This document shows, piece after piece, positions 25,978-35,246 of a DNA stretch of 64,000 nucleotides. Location of the stretch: NCBI RefSeq assembly GCF_036245645.1, contig NZ_BTPE01000004.1, forward strand, positions 1 through 64,000. Direction: 5' to 3'. The DNA is from Algoriphagus taiwanensis (GTDB taxonomy: Bacteria; Bacteroidota; Bacteroidia; Cytophagales; Cyclobacteriaceae). A program made the position numbers and the translations under genes. Each line of letters opens with the position of its first letter. The stretch's first letter is position 1. Below the pieces are notes generated by a model, which worked only from the letters and a program-made list of their open reading frames with translations, made no database searches and was not told the DNA's origin.

Positions 25978-27069
25978 ATGAAAAAGATTTTAGTTGCCAC
26001 AGGAGGTGGAGATTGTCCGGGACTGAATGCAGTAATCCGGGGTATAGTGAAAAGAGCATCTCAAGAGAAAGACTGGGAGGTCTGGGGAAGCTATGAAGCT
26101 CTCAATGGACTGATGGAGGAGCCTACCCGGTTGATCCGGCTGGATGAAAAGACTGTTTCTGGAATTCATGTCACCGGGGGGACCATCTTGGGGACTACCA
26201 ACAAGGGTAATCCCATGAGCTTTCCTGAGAAACAGCCGGACGGATCCATCCGAACGGTCAATAGAATCCCCTGGCTGGTGGATCGACTCAAATCCAAAGG
26301 CTTCGATGTGGTAATTAATATCGGGGGAGATGGCTCGCAGGCGATTTCTCAGGCGATGTTTGAGCAGGGAATGCCGGTGGTGGGAGTTCCCAAAACCATC
26401 GATAATGACCTATCCAGTACAGATTTTACTTTTGGATTTCAGACTGCAGTGCAGACGGCCACAGACTCCTTTGACCGTTTGGTGACCACAGCAAATAGCC
26501 ATCATCGTGTGATGATCATGGAAGTGATGGGGAGAAATGCCGGCTGGATCGCGCTATACACCGCCATAGCCGGAGGAGCGGAAATCTGTCTGATTCCCGA
26601 GATCCCCTATGATCTCAATAAGGTGTTGGAAAAGATAAAAAGTAGATACAACAACGGACGGGGCTTCGTCAATATCGTCATCGCTGAAGGTGCCGTTGCC
26701 AAAGACGGCACCGTGACAGCAACGAAGGGCGAGTTGGGTCGTCATGCCGTTCGATTGGGAGGCGTTTGTTTCACCTTAAGTGAGCAGCTGAAGGAAGCCG
26801 GACTGGAAGCCGATGTCAGAGAGACTGTATTGGGTCATACCCAAAGAGGTGGAACGCCGGTAGCTTTTGACCGGGTTATCGCCTCTGTCTTTGGAGTGAA
26901 AGCGATGGAATTGGCTTTGGAAGGGAAGTTTGGCCACTTGGTGGTCCTCCAAAACAATGATTTCACTTCGGTTCCTATCAAGGAAGCCATCAGCGATTAC
27001 AATTTTGTCAACCCAAAAGGTACCCTTGTTCAGGCCGCCAAAGGGCTCGGTATTTCCTTTGGAGACTAA
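25978..27069 (+). CDS. pfkA: 6-phosphofructokinase
   Basis: A 363-aa glycolytic enzyme phosphorylating fructose 6-phosphate. ATGGGDCPGLNAVIRG starts the nucleotide-binding domain, NIGGDGSQAI and PKTIDNDLSSTDFTFG form the active site, and VMGRNAGWIALY and HTQRGGTP bind substrate. The GGDGS glycine fits ATP use while the lysine of PKTIDND is found in PPi-using and group III enzymes, so the phosphoryl donor is uncertain. I chose the ATG at 25978; the frame is open 45 codons upstream without homology. A downstream esterase gene follows after 34 bases. Confidence 0.93.
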   Translation: MKKILVATGGGDCPGLNAVIRGIVKRASQEKDWEVWGSYEALNGLMEEPTRLIRLDEKTVSGIHVTGGTILGTTNKGNPMSFPEKQPDGSIRTVNRIPWLVDRLKSKGFDVVINIGGDGSQAISQAMFEQGMPVVGVPKTIDNDLSSTDFTFGFQTAVQTATDSFDRLVTTANSHHRVMIMEVMGRNAGWIALYTAIAGGAEICLIPEIPYDLNKVLEKIKSRYNNGRGFVNIVIAEGAVAKDGTVTATKGELGRHAVRLGGVCFTLSEQLKEAGLEADVRETVLGHTQRGGTPVAFDRVIASVFGVKAMELALEGKFGHLVVLQNNDFTSVPIKEAISDYNFVNPKGTLVQAAKGLGISFGD

Positions 27070-27103
27070 ATTTCTATATTCCTAAAAATCAAAATTCTTC
27101 CCC

Positions 27104-28429
27104 ATGAATCAATTTCCTCCCTTCCGGACCAGACACCAGTTCAACTGGGTTCCGTTTCTCCTGCTTTTTCTTCTTTTAGCTCCTGAAGGCATTGCCCAAA
27201 TAGCACGGCAATACTTGGATATTTCCGTCTCCCCAAGTCGGGAAAACTGGCAATACCAAGTCGGGGAAAAAGTGGATTTTGTGGTCAGTGTCACCCAATC
27301 CGGAAGACCTGTACCGGTAGAGAATGTCCGTTTTTTTGTCAAAGAGGAAAAGATGGACCCAATTCTGGAAGGCAGCCTGAGACTGGAGGATGGACAGGCT
27401 TTGATTTCTGTGGAAGGGATGAATAAACCGGGATTTTTACGATGTGAAGTCTTTGCCACACTGGATGGAAAAGAATACCGAGGGCTGGGAACGGCCGCAT
27501 TTGAACCGGAAAAAATCCAGCCTACCGTAGCGATGCCGGATGATTTTGAAGCCTTTTGGGCGGCTGGGAAAGAGGAGCTGGCCCAAATTCCTATCGATCC
27601 AGAAATGATCCATCTTCCCGAAAGAAGCACTTCTGAAGTGGATGTCTACCATGTGAATTTTCAAAATATAAAAAACAGCCGCATTTATGGGATTTTGACA
27701 GTTCCTAAAGCAGAGGGTAAATATCCTGCGATACTGCAGGTACCCGGGGCAGGCATCCGGCCATACAATGGGGATGTGGCTCGAGCTGCCCGAGGAGCCG
27801 TTATTTTACAGATCGGAATCCATGGAATTCCTGTGGATATGGCCCCGGAGGTTTACTCCAATCTGGGAAGTGGGGCTTTGAATGGCTATTGGAATTTCAA
27901 TGTGCAAGACCGGGATATTTATTATTACCGAAGGGTCTATCTGGGAAGTATTCGAGCAGTTGATTTCTTGGTTTCACTTCCTCAATACGATGGGGAAAAC
28001 CTTGCCGTTCAGGGTGGAAGTCAGGGAGGTGCATTGGCTATCATCACTGCTGCATTGGATGCCAGAATCAAATATTTGGTTTCTTTCTACCCGGCTTTGA
28101 GCGATATGACCGGTTATCTGGAAGGAAGGGCAGGGGGATGGCCACACATATTGGCCCCTGCTTATCAGAAGTATTATAATTTTCCAAAGGCAATCGAAAC
28201 TTTGTCTTACTATGACGTGGTCAATTTTGCCCGGATTTTGAAAACACCCGGCTTCTATTCTTGGGGATACAATGACGATACCTGCCCGCCGACTTCCTAC
28301 TATTCAGCCTACAATCAAATCCAATCACCCAAAGAAGTTTTTGTAATTCCTGAAACAGGTCATTGGACCTATCCCGAACAGCTAATCAAGGCTGACAATT
28401 GGCTTTTTGAAAAGCTCAAAAATCGATAA
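27104..28429 (+). CDS. Exported acetyl xylan esterase / cephalosporin deacetylase-like hydrolase
   Basis: A 441-aa secreted alpha/beta hydrolase. Signal peptide about residues 1-32 (ending EGIAQ), then an N-terminal beta domain of about 110 residues, then the AXE1 domain (from about residue 145). The nucleophile serine lies in QGGSQGGALA, the acid in YNDDTCPP and the histidine in PETGHWTYP. Such enzymes remove acetyl groups from xylan or other acetylated sugars in the periplasm or outside the cell. It is 34 bases after pfkA and ends at a terminator. Confidence 0.87.
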   Translation: MNQFPPFRTRHQFNWVPFLLLFLLLAPEGIAQIARQYLDISVSPSRENWQYQVGEKVDFVVSVTQSGRPVPVENVRFFVKEEKMDPILEGSLRLEDGQALISVEGMNKPGFLRCEVFATLDGKEYRGLGTAAFEPEKIQPTVAMPDDFEAFWAAGKEELAQIPIDPEMIHLPERSTSEVDVYHVNFQNIKNSRIYGILTVPKAEGKYPAILQVPGAGIRPYNGDVARAARGAVILQIGIHGIPVDMAPEVYSNLGSGALNGYWNFNVQDRDIYYYRRVYLGSIRAVDFLVSLPQYDGENLAVQGGSQGGALAIITAALDARIKYLVSFYPALSDMTGYLEGRAGGWPHILAPAYQKYYNFPKAIETLSYYDVVNFARILKTPGFYSWGYNDDTCPPTSYYSAYNQIQSPKEVFVIPETGHWTYPEQLIKADNWLFEKLKNR

Positions 28430-28441
28430 TCTGTAATTGGG

Positions 28442-28468
28442 AAAAAGGAATCCATTCGATTCCTTTTT
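28442..28468 (+). terminator. Rho-independent terminator
   Basis: Perfect 11-bp stem AAAAAGGAATC/GATTCCTTTTT (28442-28452 with 28458-28468), 13 bases after the esterase stop. Confidence 0.88.
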
Positions 28469-28604
28469 CTTGAATTCGAATGATTTATCTTGAAAAAATA
28501 CAGAATCGGATAAAATCGGAGAATTTTAGGCCAAAAAAAATGAAAATCCTGCTATTTTATTTTTTAAATTAAAAGGTTCAATAAACCCTACAACTTTTTC
28601 TTAT

Positions 28605-29000
28605 ATGCCTGCACAACCCTTAGAATTGATTTTGGCTCGGCAATTTGGTGACAGCTTAAGTATGCCTGTTTTCATTGTAGATACGGAAGGTAATCTTCTG
28701 TTTTATAACGAACCCGCAGAGGAGATTTTCGGACTGAGATTTAGCGAGACAGGAGGGATGCGATTAGAAGAATGGGCCACTATCTTCACTCCACTAGACG
28801 AAGAAGGCAATCTGCTACCCCCGGAGGGATTGCCTCTGGTCAAGACATTGACCACTCAGATTCCGGCGAGCGGTTCTTTTTATATCAATAATCTCAGAGG
28901 AGAGCGCATTTTGATATCAGTGACGGCTGTACCGGTCATTGGTCGATCCGATAGGTACTCAGGGGCAATGGCAATATTCTGGAAAACCCAATTGCAATGA
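28605..29000 (+). CDS. Single PAS-domain protein
   Basis: A 131-aa protein made of one PAS domain: FIVDTEGNLLFYNEPAEEIF is the typical first strands and helix, and ILISVTAVPVIGRSDRYSG the closing strands. There is no kinase, HTH or other output domain. Its last base pairs overlap the start of the metallo-beta-lactamase gene (ATGA), so the two are translationally coupled and the PAS module may sense a signal for that enzyme. Cytoplasmic by appearance. Confidence 0.8.
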   Translation: MPAQPLELILARQFGDSLSMPVFIVDTEGNLLFYNEPAEEIFGLRFSETGGMRLEEWATIFTPLDEEGNLLPPEGLPLVKTLTTQIPASGSFYINNLRGERILISVTAVPVIGRSDRYSGAMAIFWKTQLQ

Positions 29001-29830
29001 AGATCAAAATATGGGGCTGTAGGGGTTCACTTCCTGCTCCGGGACCGGAGACGGTGATCTATGGAGGTAATACATCTTGTGTTCAAGTGACCCATGGGGA
29101 TACCTTCATCATTTTGGATGCGGGATCGGGTATACAGCGCTTGGGAAAATACTTGAATCCTAAAGTGAGGGAGATTCATATTCTGCTTACCCATTTGCAC
29201 ATTGATCACATGATGGGATTGGGTTTTTTTCAACCGCTGTATAATCCGGATGTGACAGTTCATATCTGGGGACCTAGCTCAGGCAAAGAGTCTCTGCTCA
29301 ATCGGCTGAGGAGATATTTTTCTCCTCCGCTATTTCCGGTGATGTTCAGTGAGCTACCCAACCATCCCATTATCCATGAATTGGGCTACGACAATTTTGA
29401 GCTTGGGGCTCTAAAAATCCACAGTGAGTACGTCTGTCATCCCGGACCTACTCTTGGGTATCGGATATCTGATGGAAAGGGGGTATTGGCTTATATGCCA
29501 GACCATGAGTTGAGCTTGGGCTCAGCCAATTTTCCCAATGATCCGGAATGGACCAGTGGATTTGAAATAGCCAATTCTGCTGACTTGCTTCTTCATGATG
29601 GCTCTTACAATGCCAAGGAATATGCGACTAAAATCGGTTGGGGGCATAGTTCGGTGAGAGATGCGGTGGCTTTTGGAAAAATGTGCAAAGTCAAAAAACT
29701 AGCCATTTTTCACCATGAACCGATGCATTCAGATCATCAGCTGGAGCATATTCTCCATACTTCATTGAGAAATCAAGATCTGGATTTTGAAGTATTCCTA
29801 TGCACAGAGGGTGATGAATTTGAAATTTAG
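28997..29830 (+). CDS. MBL-fold metallo-hydrolase (phosphodiesterase-like)
   Basis: A 277-aa cytoplasmic metallo-beta-lactamase-fold enzyme. It starts MKIKIWGCRGSLPAPGP and has THLHIDHMMG (HxHxDH, dinuclear zinc), a VCHPGPTLGYRI region and LLHDGSYN with FHHEPMH for the later ligands. The pattern is that of RNase Z/PhnP-like phosphodiesterases rather than lactamases. Coupled by a 4-base overlap with the PAS gene. The substrate, perhaps a cyclic phosphodiester, is inference. Confidence 0.83.
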   Translation: MKIKIWGCRGSLPAPGPETVIYGGNTSCVQVTHGDTFIILDAGSGIQRLGKYLNPKVREIHILLTHLHIDHMMGLGFFQPLYNPDVTVHIWGPSSGKESLLNRLRRYFSPPLFPVMFSELPNHPIIHELGYDNFELGALKIHSEYVCHPGPTLGYRISDGKGVLAYMPDHELSLGSANFPNDPEWTSGFEIANSADLLLHDGSYNAKEYATKIGWGHSSVRDAVAFGKMCKVKKLAIFHHEPMHSDHQLEHILHTSLRNQDLDFEVFLCTEGDEFEI

Positions 29831-29897
29831 AAAAGGACGTATTTTTTAATCATTCGCTCGGTTTTTTATCAATGCCTTTTCGCAAGTCCCCAAGAGT

Positions 29898-32756
29898 CTA
29901 AATTCCATTAAGGAGAAAAGGAGCCCAATACTTAGGGTGCTTAAAGACCTCCCCGCCTTCTCCCTTGGCCAAGGCTCTTTTGATCAAATTGAGAGAAATA
30001 AAGGGATCTTCCCCATCTACAATTACTCTCTTGAATAGGTTTTTAATAGTCAGGGAAGTACTGAAGTCATTTACCGGCCAAAGCGAAAGTAAAGTCCTAT
30101 TGGCACCTGCAAGCAGAAAGGAGGAGTTGAGTCCATTGATTCCTTCTCCTCCTATCAAGGCCCCAAGTCCGGTATCACAGGCACTGAGAATAGCCAAATC
30201 GGCCTGAAGCTGAAGGCGGGCTATTTCAGGGGAAAGGAGGAAGGTGTCCTCGTTTCCATCTCCCTCACTGGGCTGACTCATCATCACTCCACTGAGTTCG
30301 GGGATAATATCCACAGTAAATCCATGCGTGGATAGCATGACCATTTTGTAGTTTTTCAGTTCTCCGCTTTGGCTTAGCTGCTTGAGATAGCTTTCCTTCA
30401 TGTTCATTCCGGTCACCACCTTGACCTCCGGACTAAGTGTCCCTACGAAGGTGACCTCGTCGAGTGTTCCCTGAAGGTAGTTGGCCCCACCAAAGCCCAT
30501 GAATTGAAGTTCCTTTTTGAAGTTGAAGTCATTTCTGGAGATTTTCTCGCTTAGAGATTCTGAGATAGCATAGAAATCATTGATGCCCCGTGCGGAGCCC
30601 TTTACATTTCCGCTGGGCTGATAGATCGCTCCCCCCATGACCACAGCCGGCTTTCTGTTGGGAGAGTAAGTTCTGTTTTTGAGGATTTTCCAGACACTGA
30701 CTGAGGGGATGTATCGGACATTGTGTGTTTCGATCAGATACTGATTTTGTCGATCGATAAAGGCCTCAAATGGCAGGTAATTTAGCTCATTGCTGGCTCC
30801 AATGATTAGGTTGGGGTAGGAGGAAAGGAGCTGAGCTACAGGCTCCAAGGTGAACCGATACCATTGCCTAAGGAAGGCATTGCGGACAGGGTCCAGTTTG
30901 GGATCTTCCTCCTTGAACAATTCCCTGGTCCACTCGACCATGGTCTTGAAATCATCCTCCCTGAAACTTTGCTCCTTGGAGGGATAGGTGATAAAATTCC
31001 CATCCACGATGTCGTTGGTATAGCTTTGCATAAAGCTGTTGTAGGAGGGAGGAATTCGTTTGGCCCGGTCTGTGAAGTTCTTTTTCATCCCGATCCAGTC
31101 ATCGATGGGATAGTTGTAAAATACCTGAGCGGAATTTTGGGTGATGGCATTGATGATGATTTCTCCCGGTCCGGTGAGCGTGTAGTAAAGAAGTAGATCC
31201 TGAGGCCCCAGGAGGGCTTGGGCTTCTTCGATCGTAGCCGGTTGTGCATTGGGACTCAATCTATCCCTGAGAAATCTCCCCCGGTTGTCGTCCTGCGCAG
31301 CAAAAAGGGCCTTGGAGTCACCCAGTTTTTGATAAGCCATGACCAATCCGATATAGGCTTCGCTTCTCTGATTCATCAGGGTAAGTCTTTGCTCGGGACT
31401 GAGACCTTTTCGAACCCTTTCGGTCAGGTCCACTGCCTTTTTAAAGTAATCGGCCGCCGACCGGTAGTCTTGATCATAGTAGTAGAAAAAGCCAAGGTTG
31501 CTTGCCGTGATTTCAGCCATATTGTATTGCTCTGCTTTCATGTAGCTCGAGTAGAGCCGATCGGAATTTTCCTTGGCCTCAGCTTTTTTGCCTTGCTGCC
31601 AAAGCACAATGACATAATTCCCCCGGACGGTATTTTCCAGATCTTTAAAGCCTCCTCTTTCAGCCAATCTTAAAGCAGAAAGGATGTATTCGGCAGCGCG
31701 GGCCCTTTCTGTGGGGTTGACACTGTAGAGGAAGTGCTTTCCGATGTTGTTTTGGGCATGGGTCCGGTAGAGGTTGTTATCGATTTGGTCAGCGAGAGCA
31801 AGCAGATTGTAGGAGCTTTGCAAGCTTTCTTCCTCCAGCTTCAGTTGAGTTTCATACATGATCTGATAATACAGATAGGTGCCTTCCGAAGAGGTGGGGA
31901 CGGAAAGATTCCTGATTTCTGTCACAGCCCTGCGGATATTCAAAAGGGCGGATTGATAGTCGTAGTTGACAAAAAGTAGATTGCCCTTGTACTGGAAGGC
32001 CAAGGATCTGAAAAAGGCCAATTCTTGCTTGGATGCCTCAGATTTTTCCAGAAACCGATCCAATCCCTCCCTGGCTTGGATGTAGTTTGCCTTTTGGTAG
32101 GCATTGACTGATTTCAGGAAAGCAGCCATCAATTCGATGTTGGGATTGAAAGGTTTCTTGAGGTTTAATCGGCCCACTGCCTGATCGAGTTGAGGACAAG
32201 CTTGTCCCTGCATCATCGGCCCGATGCAGCCGGCAAATGCCTGAGCTGTCTGAATGTCCAATGGGCTTTCCATTGCCACTTGGTTGACGAGTGTGAAGTA
32301 GTTTTGTAGATCAGCCCGGGAGGCCATTTCCATGACCACTTCTGCATCATGGATTACTTCCTGCTTGTATTCCGGAAAAGTGGCCAGTTGAAATCCCCAT
32401 TGCAGGTGTTTTTTGGCATCTGTAGTATTTCCTGCCAAGAAATAATAGAGTGAAAGTAAGCTATTGGAGGCTGCGTCGGTTGGATTAAGCTGATACATCA
32501 CTTGCAGCTGCTTTTGGGCTTCTGCATTTTGTCCTCTGCAGAGCAAAAAGTATCCGTTGAGCGCGTAGCCTGCATAATCGTCATTGTAATACTTGATCAG
32601 CTGTTCGGAATTGGTCTTCATGGCCAAGGCATTCCTGGCTTCCATTCCTGATTTGAAGTTTTGGATCAAAGTAAAATAATCTGGTGGATTGCCTTGGGCC
32701 AGTCCCTTTGCTGTAGAAAAAATGATGAAAAGAAGGAATGCAAAATACTTTTTCAT
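29898..32756 (-). CDS. Exported TPR-CHAT caspase-like protease
   Basis: A 952-aa protein: signal peptide (about residues 1-21, ending GLAQ), a long helical TPR array (about residues 30-480), and a C-terminal CHAT domain (about residues 620-952). The caspase-type dyad is intact: His near residue 811 in MLSTHGF and Cys near 860 in ILSACDTGLG, followed by GLNSSFLLAGA. CHAT proteins are cysteine peptidases; in other systems TPR-CHAT proteins are triggered by partner proteins. Third gene of a minus-strand operon, 11 bases after the propeller gene. I chose the ATG at 32756; an earlier one lacks a proper signal peptide. Confidence 0.9.
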   Translation of the reverse strand: MKKYFAFLLFIIFSTAKGLAQGNPPDYFTLIQNFKSGMEARNALAMKTNSEQLIKYYNDDYAGYALNGYFLLCRGQNAEAQKQLQVMYQLNPTDAASNSLLSLYYFLAGNTTDAKKHLQWGFQLATFPEYKQEVIHDAEVVMEMASRADLQNYFTLVNQVAMESPLDIQTAQAFAGCIGPMMQGQACPQLDQAVGRLNLKKPFNPNIELMAAFLKSVNAYQKANYIQAREGLDRFLEKSEASKQELAFFRSLAFQYKGNLLFVNYDYQSALLNIRRAVTEIRNLSVPTSSEGTYLYYQIMYETQLKLEEESLQSSYNLLALADQIDNNLYRTHAQNNIGKHFLYSVNPTERARAAEYILSALRLAERGGFKDLENTVRGNYVIVLWQQGKKAEAKENSDRLYSSYMKAEQYNMAEITASNLGFFYYYDQDYRSAADYFKKAVDLTERVRKGLSPEQRLTLMNQRSEAYIGLVMAYQKLGDSKALFAAQDDNRGRFLRDRLSPNAQPATIEEAQALLGPQDLLLYYTLTGPGEIIINAITQNSAQVFYNYPIDDWIGMKKNFTDRAKRIPPSYNSFMQSYTNDIVDGNFITYPSKEQSFREDDFKTMVEWTRELFKEEDPKLDPVRNAFLRQWYRFTLEPVAQLLSSYPNLIIGASNELNYLPFEAFIDRQNQYLIETHNVRYIPSVSVWKILKNRTYSPNRKPAVVMGGAIYQPSGNVKGSARGINDFYAISESLSEKISRNDFNFKKELQFMGFGGANYLQGTLDEVTFVGTLSPEVKVVTGMNMKESYLKQLSQSGELKNYKMVMLSTHGFTVDIIPELSGVMMSQPSEGDGNEDTFLLSPEIARLQLQADLAILSACDTGLGALIGGEGINGLNSSFLLAGANRTLLSLWPVNDFSTSLTIKNLFKRVIVDGEDPFISLNLIKRALAKGEGGEVFKHPKYWAPFLLNGI

Positions 32757-32767
32757 TGGATGGGTTT

Positions 32768-34246
32768 TTATTGACAATTGCCGCTAAACAGTTCTTTTCG
32801 CTCTCTTCCGTTGGGGTAGCGCACAGAGACATCTGCCGTCCAGCTGTCGCCCTGACTTTTCAGAGTAAAGAAGGAGAGTACAGGGAATTCCCCGTTGTAC
32901 TTTTGGGTTTCGGCGATTTTCTGAAGACTGAGTTCATTCCCTGATGAATCGTAGGTGAAGATGAAAAAGGCCTGTCTATCCATCCCGTTGGACCTATATC
33001 GAGAAACCCGCAAGACTGCTTTGTTCCCGTTAGAACAATTGCAGACCCTTCCTATGGCCATTTCCTGAGGATTTCCGATTCGAAACTGCTCGGAGCGAAC
33101 AAAGTCCAGATTGGTCACATCCACACCGGAAATGGTCTCGTAATTCAGCTGGTAAGTGGAGGGCAGGTTGACAAACTTGGAGATGTACTCGGCATACCAG
33201 GAGGGCTTAAGCGCTTTTTCCTGTTCTTTTCTGGCTTTTTCCTCTTGGAGGTAATTGTTTCGTTTTTCATCTTTTTTGGCCAGATAAGTGGATTTGGATT
33301 CAGAAAAATCAATCTGAGCGACTTTTTCACAGGTCCCTCTGTTCTTTTTTGCCAAATAATGCTGGAAAACCGGCTGAGCCCGATCCGCATCTTTCTCCCC
33401 ATAATACATGATCCACACTTGGTCCTTAGTCGCTCCATACGTAGAATAAGGGAAATTTCCACAATAGCTTTCTTCAGGGAAAAAGGACTGCGCGGCGTTT
33501 CCTTTCAGTCTTTTGCCTTCACTTTTCCCCAGCTCGATGAAATATCTCCAGACCACCTGCTTTCCAGCTGGCTCCTTGTTGTCCCAAGAGTAGAGTGTGA
33601 CCATACCCGATGGTAGGTGCTCGTCCTTCCAGGAGGCATTGCCGGGCAGTTTGGTGTCGACAGCGGGTTTGGGGACCATTTCCCCGATATCCAAGTATCG
33701 GAAAGTCTGATCCCTGCTGAAGAAAATGTACCGGTGATCGTTGCTCAGAGAGGCTTTATTGATGAATTCCTTGGAGATAAATTGGATATTGGACACGTTT
33801 CCTTCCTGTTTGACCCGAAAGAAGCCTTGATAAGCTCCCTCGGAAAAAAAGACCATCCAGCCACGGGTATCGTAACCGAGAATTTGCTTGACCTGACGAT
33901 CCTGAAAATCAGGGAAAAGCTCAATATCCTCGATATCCATCATAAATCGGCGGTAGGAGTTTTTCACCTGAAAAATAAACTCGCTCAAATCCGGGGCGGC
34001 ATCGATGAATTTGAAATCATTTGGAGCAATAGGCTGTCCATCAAAAGTCATAGGGATACTTTTCATTACCTGACCTGTGGAGGTGTCCCAAAGGGTCACC
34101 CGGTCATAGCCAACAATCAGGACTTTGCTCTGATCAGGGTTGAATTCTACACCCAAGTTGTTTCTTTCATACCATTGATGAAGGTCTTGGGCCTGCAGGG
34201 CAAATGCTGTAAAGCAAAAAAGGGCGGTGATAAGTAAGACTTTCAT
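32768..34246 (-). CDS. Exported beta-propeller-like protein
   Basis: A 492-aa protein with a signal peptide (about residues 1-20, ending LQAQ). The first 300 residues resemble WD40-like blades (KVLIVGYDRVTLWDTSTGQV, HRYIFFSRDQTFRYLD). A charged, Lys/Glu-rich linker near 330-350 precedes a C-terminal beta-rich domain of about 120 residues with a CNCSNGN cysteine pair. No enzyme motif is seen. Its start is 2 bases after the MORN gene stop and 11 bases separate it from the CHAT gene, so the three products probably act together outside the cytoplasm. Confidence 0.72.
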   Translation of the reverse strand: MKVLLITALFCFTAFALQAQDLHQWYERNNLGVEFNPDQSKVLIVGYDRVTLWDTSTGQVMKSIPMTFDGQPIAPNDFKFIDAAPDLSEFIFQVKNSYRRFMMDIEDIELFPDFQDRQVKQILGYDTRGWMVFFSEGAYQGFFRVKQEGNVSNIQFISKEFINKASLSNDHRYIFFSRDQTFRYLDIGEMVPKPAVDTKLPGNASWKDEHLPSGMVTLYSWDNKEPAGKQVVWRYFIELGKSEGKRLKGNAAQSFFPEESYCGNFPYSTYGATKDQVWIMYYGEKDADRAQPVFQHYLAKKNRGTCEKVAQIDFSESKSTYLAKKDEKRNNYLQEEKARKEQEKALKPSWYAEYISKFVNLPSTYQLNYETISGVDVTNLDFVRSEQFRIGNPQEMAIGRVCNCSNGNKAVLRVSRYRSNGMDRQAFFIFTYDSSGNELSLQKIAETQKYNGEFPVLSFFTLKSQGDSWTADVSVRYPNGRERKELFSGNCQ

Positions 34247-34248
34247 AC

Positions 34249-34980
34249 TTACATGTTTCGGATGACTTCACCTTTCTTGAAATAGCCCTTTTTCCTTAAG
34301 GCCCCATCCTTGTTGAACCAAAAGCCCAAGCCTTCACGCATGTTCTTTTTCCACATTCCTATGTAGATGGAACCATCATTAGCAAATCTGTAGGTTCCAA
34401 AGCCTTCCCTTTCCCACCCATCCATGGAGCCTAAATACATGTCGCCAGCAGGGAAGGTATGGATGACCGGAGTACTTGGACTTTCTTTTTTGAAAAAGCC
34501 CATAGCCAGCTGTTTTCCGGAGGTTTGATAAATTCCAAAAGCATCAATGCAGTTACCCACGCAATTGGGGCGATTGGAAAGTTTACCAAGGTATTCGGTA
34601 TCTGCATTCCTCCGGGGCTCTCCATCTTTGTAGACTCTGGCCCAATCCAGGTTTTTTCCCACCATCTGAAAGGCATTGCCATTCATCGCCCCATCGACCA
34701 TTTCAGCCAGAAGAAGCTGCCCGGAATAGGGGATTTCCATGATTTGGACTTGTTCGGCTTTTCCTTCCAGATTGAAATAGGTGTAAAATCTTTTGTCATC
34801 GGGATAGATATGGTAGCTTGGGCCAATCATCTTGTCTCCGAGGGTAAATCCATAGATGGTGCCCCCATTTCCATCATCCATCTGGAGAAATTCGACTCCT
34901 TGGAGTTCTTTTTCAGAGACCTGAGCTTGAATCGGTAATAAGGTGACCCAGCAAATCAAAAGTAAAAAAAGGCGTGTCAT
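34249..34980 (-). CDS. Exported MORN-repeat protein
   Basis: A 243-aa protein with a signal peptide (about residues 1-20, ending PIQAQ) and MORN-type repeats in the last 60 residues (YLGSMDGWEREGFGTYRF, YIGMWKKNMREGLGFW). A CVGNC cysteine pair lies near residue 140. MORN repeats generally bind lipids or proteins. First gene of the operon with the propeller and TPR-CHAT genes; nothing recognisable as its promoter was found. Confidence 0.78.
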   Translation of the reverse strand: MTRLFLLLICWVTLLPIQAQVSEKELQGVEFLQMDDGNGGTIYGFTLGDKMIGPSYHIYPDDKRFYTYFNLEGKAEQVQIMEIPYSGQLLLAEMVDGAMNGNAFQMVGKNLDWARVYKDGEPRRNADTEYLGKLSNRPNCVGNCIDAFGIYQTSGKQLAMGFFKKESPSTPVIHTFPAGDMYLGSMDGWEREGFGTYRFANDGSIYIGMWKKNMREGLGFWFNKDGALRKKGYFKKGEVIRNM

Positions 34981-35119
34981 GGTTTTGGAGGTTTTTTCAG
35001 ATCTAAAAATCCATCCAAACCATATGAAAGGCCATACGACAAATGCCCTATTTGGCTCTGTTGTGGAGGCTAGGGAAGGGTTTTACTATTGCTTTTTGGA
35101 TTTGCTTGAAAAAAGTTTA

Positions 35120-35223
35120 GAGGCTGTCTCGTAAATTGTTTCGACGTCAGTTTGGTCCTTCTATTTCGAGATTCTCGTCTCTCAAATGCTCAATTAAACA
35201 AACTTTACTTTTGAGACAGCCTC
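35120..35223. mobile_element. 104-bp MITE-like element with 11-bp terminal inverted repeats
   Basis: GAGGCTGTCTC at 35120-35130 and its exact complement GAGACAGCCTC at 35213-35223 bound 104 bases without an ORF. The motif AAAAG occurs next to the right end and close to the left end and could be part of a target duplication. GAGGCTGTCTC-type ends are, from memory, common ends of transposon-derived elements in Bacteroidota. No transposase is nearby, so it would be mobilised in trans. Confidence 0.6.
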
Positions 35224-35246
35224 AAAAGATTGAAACCAATGGCTTT

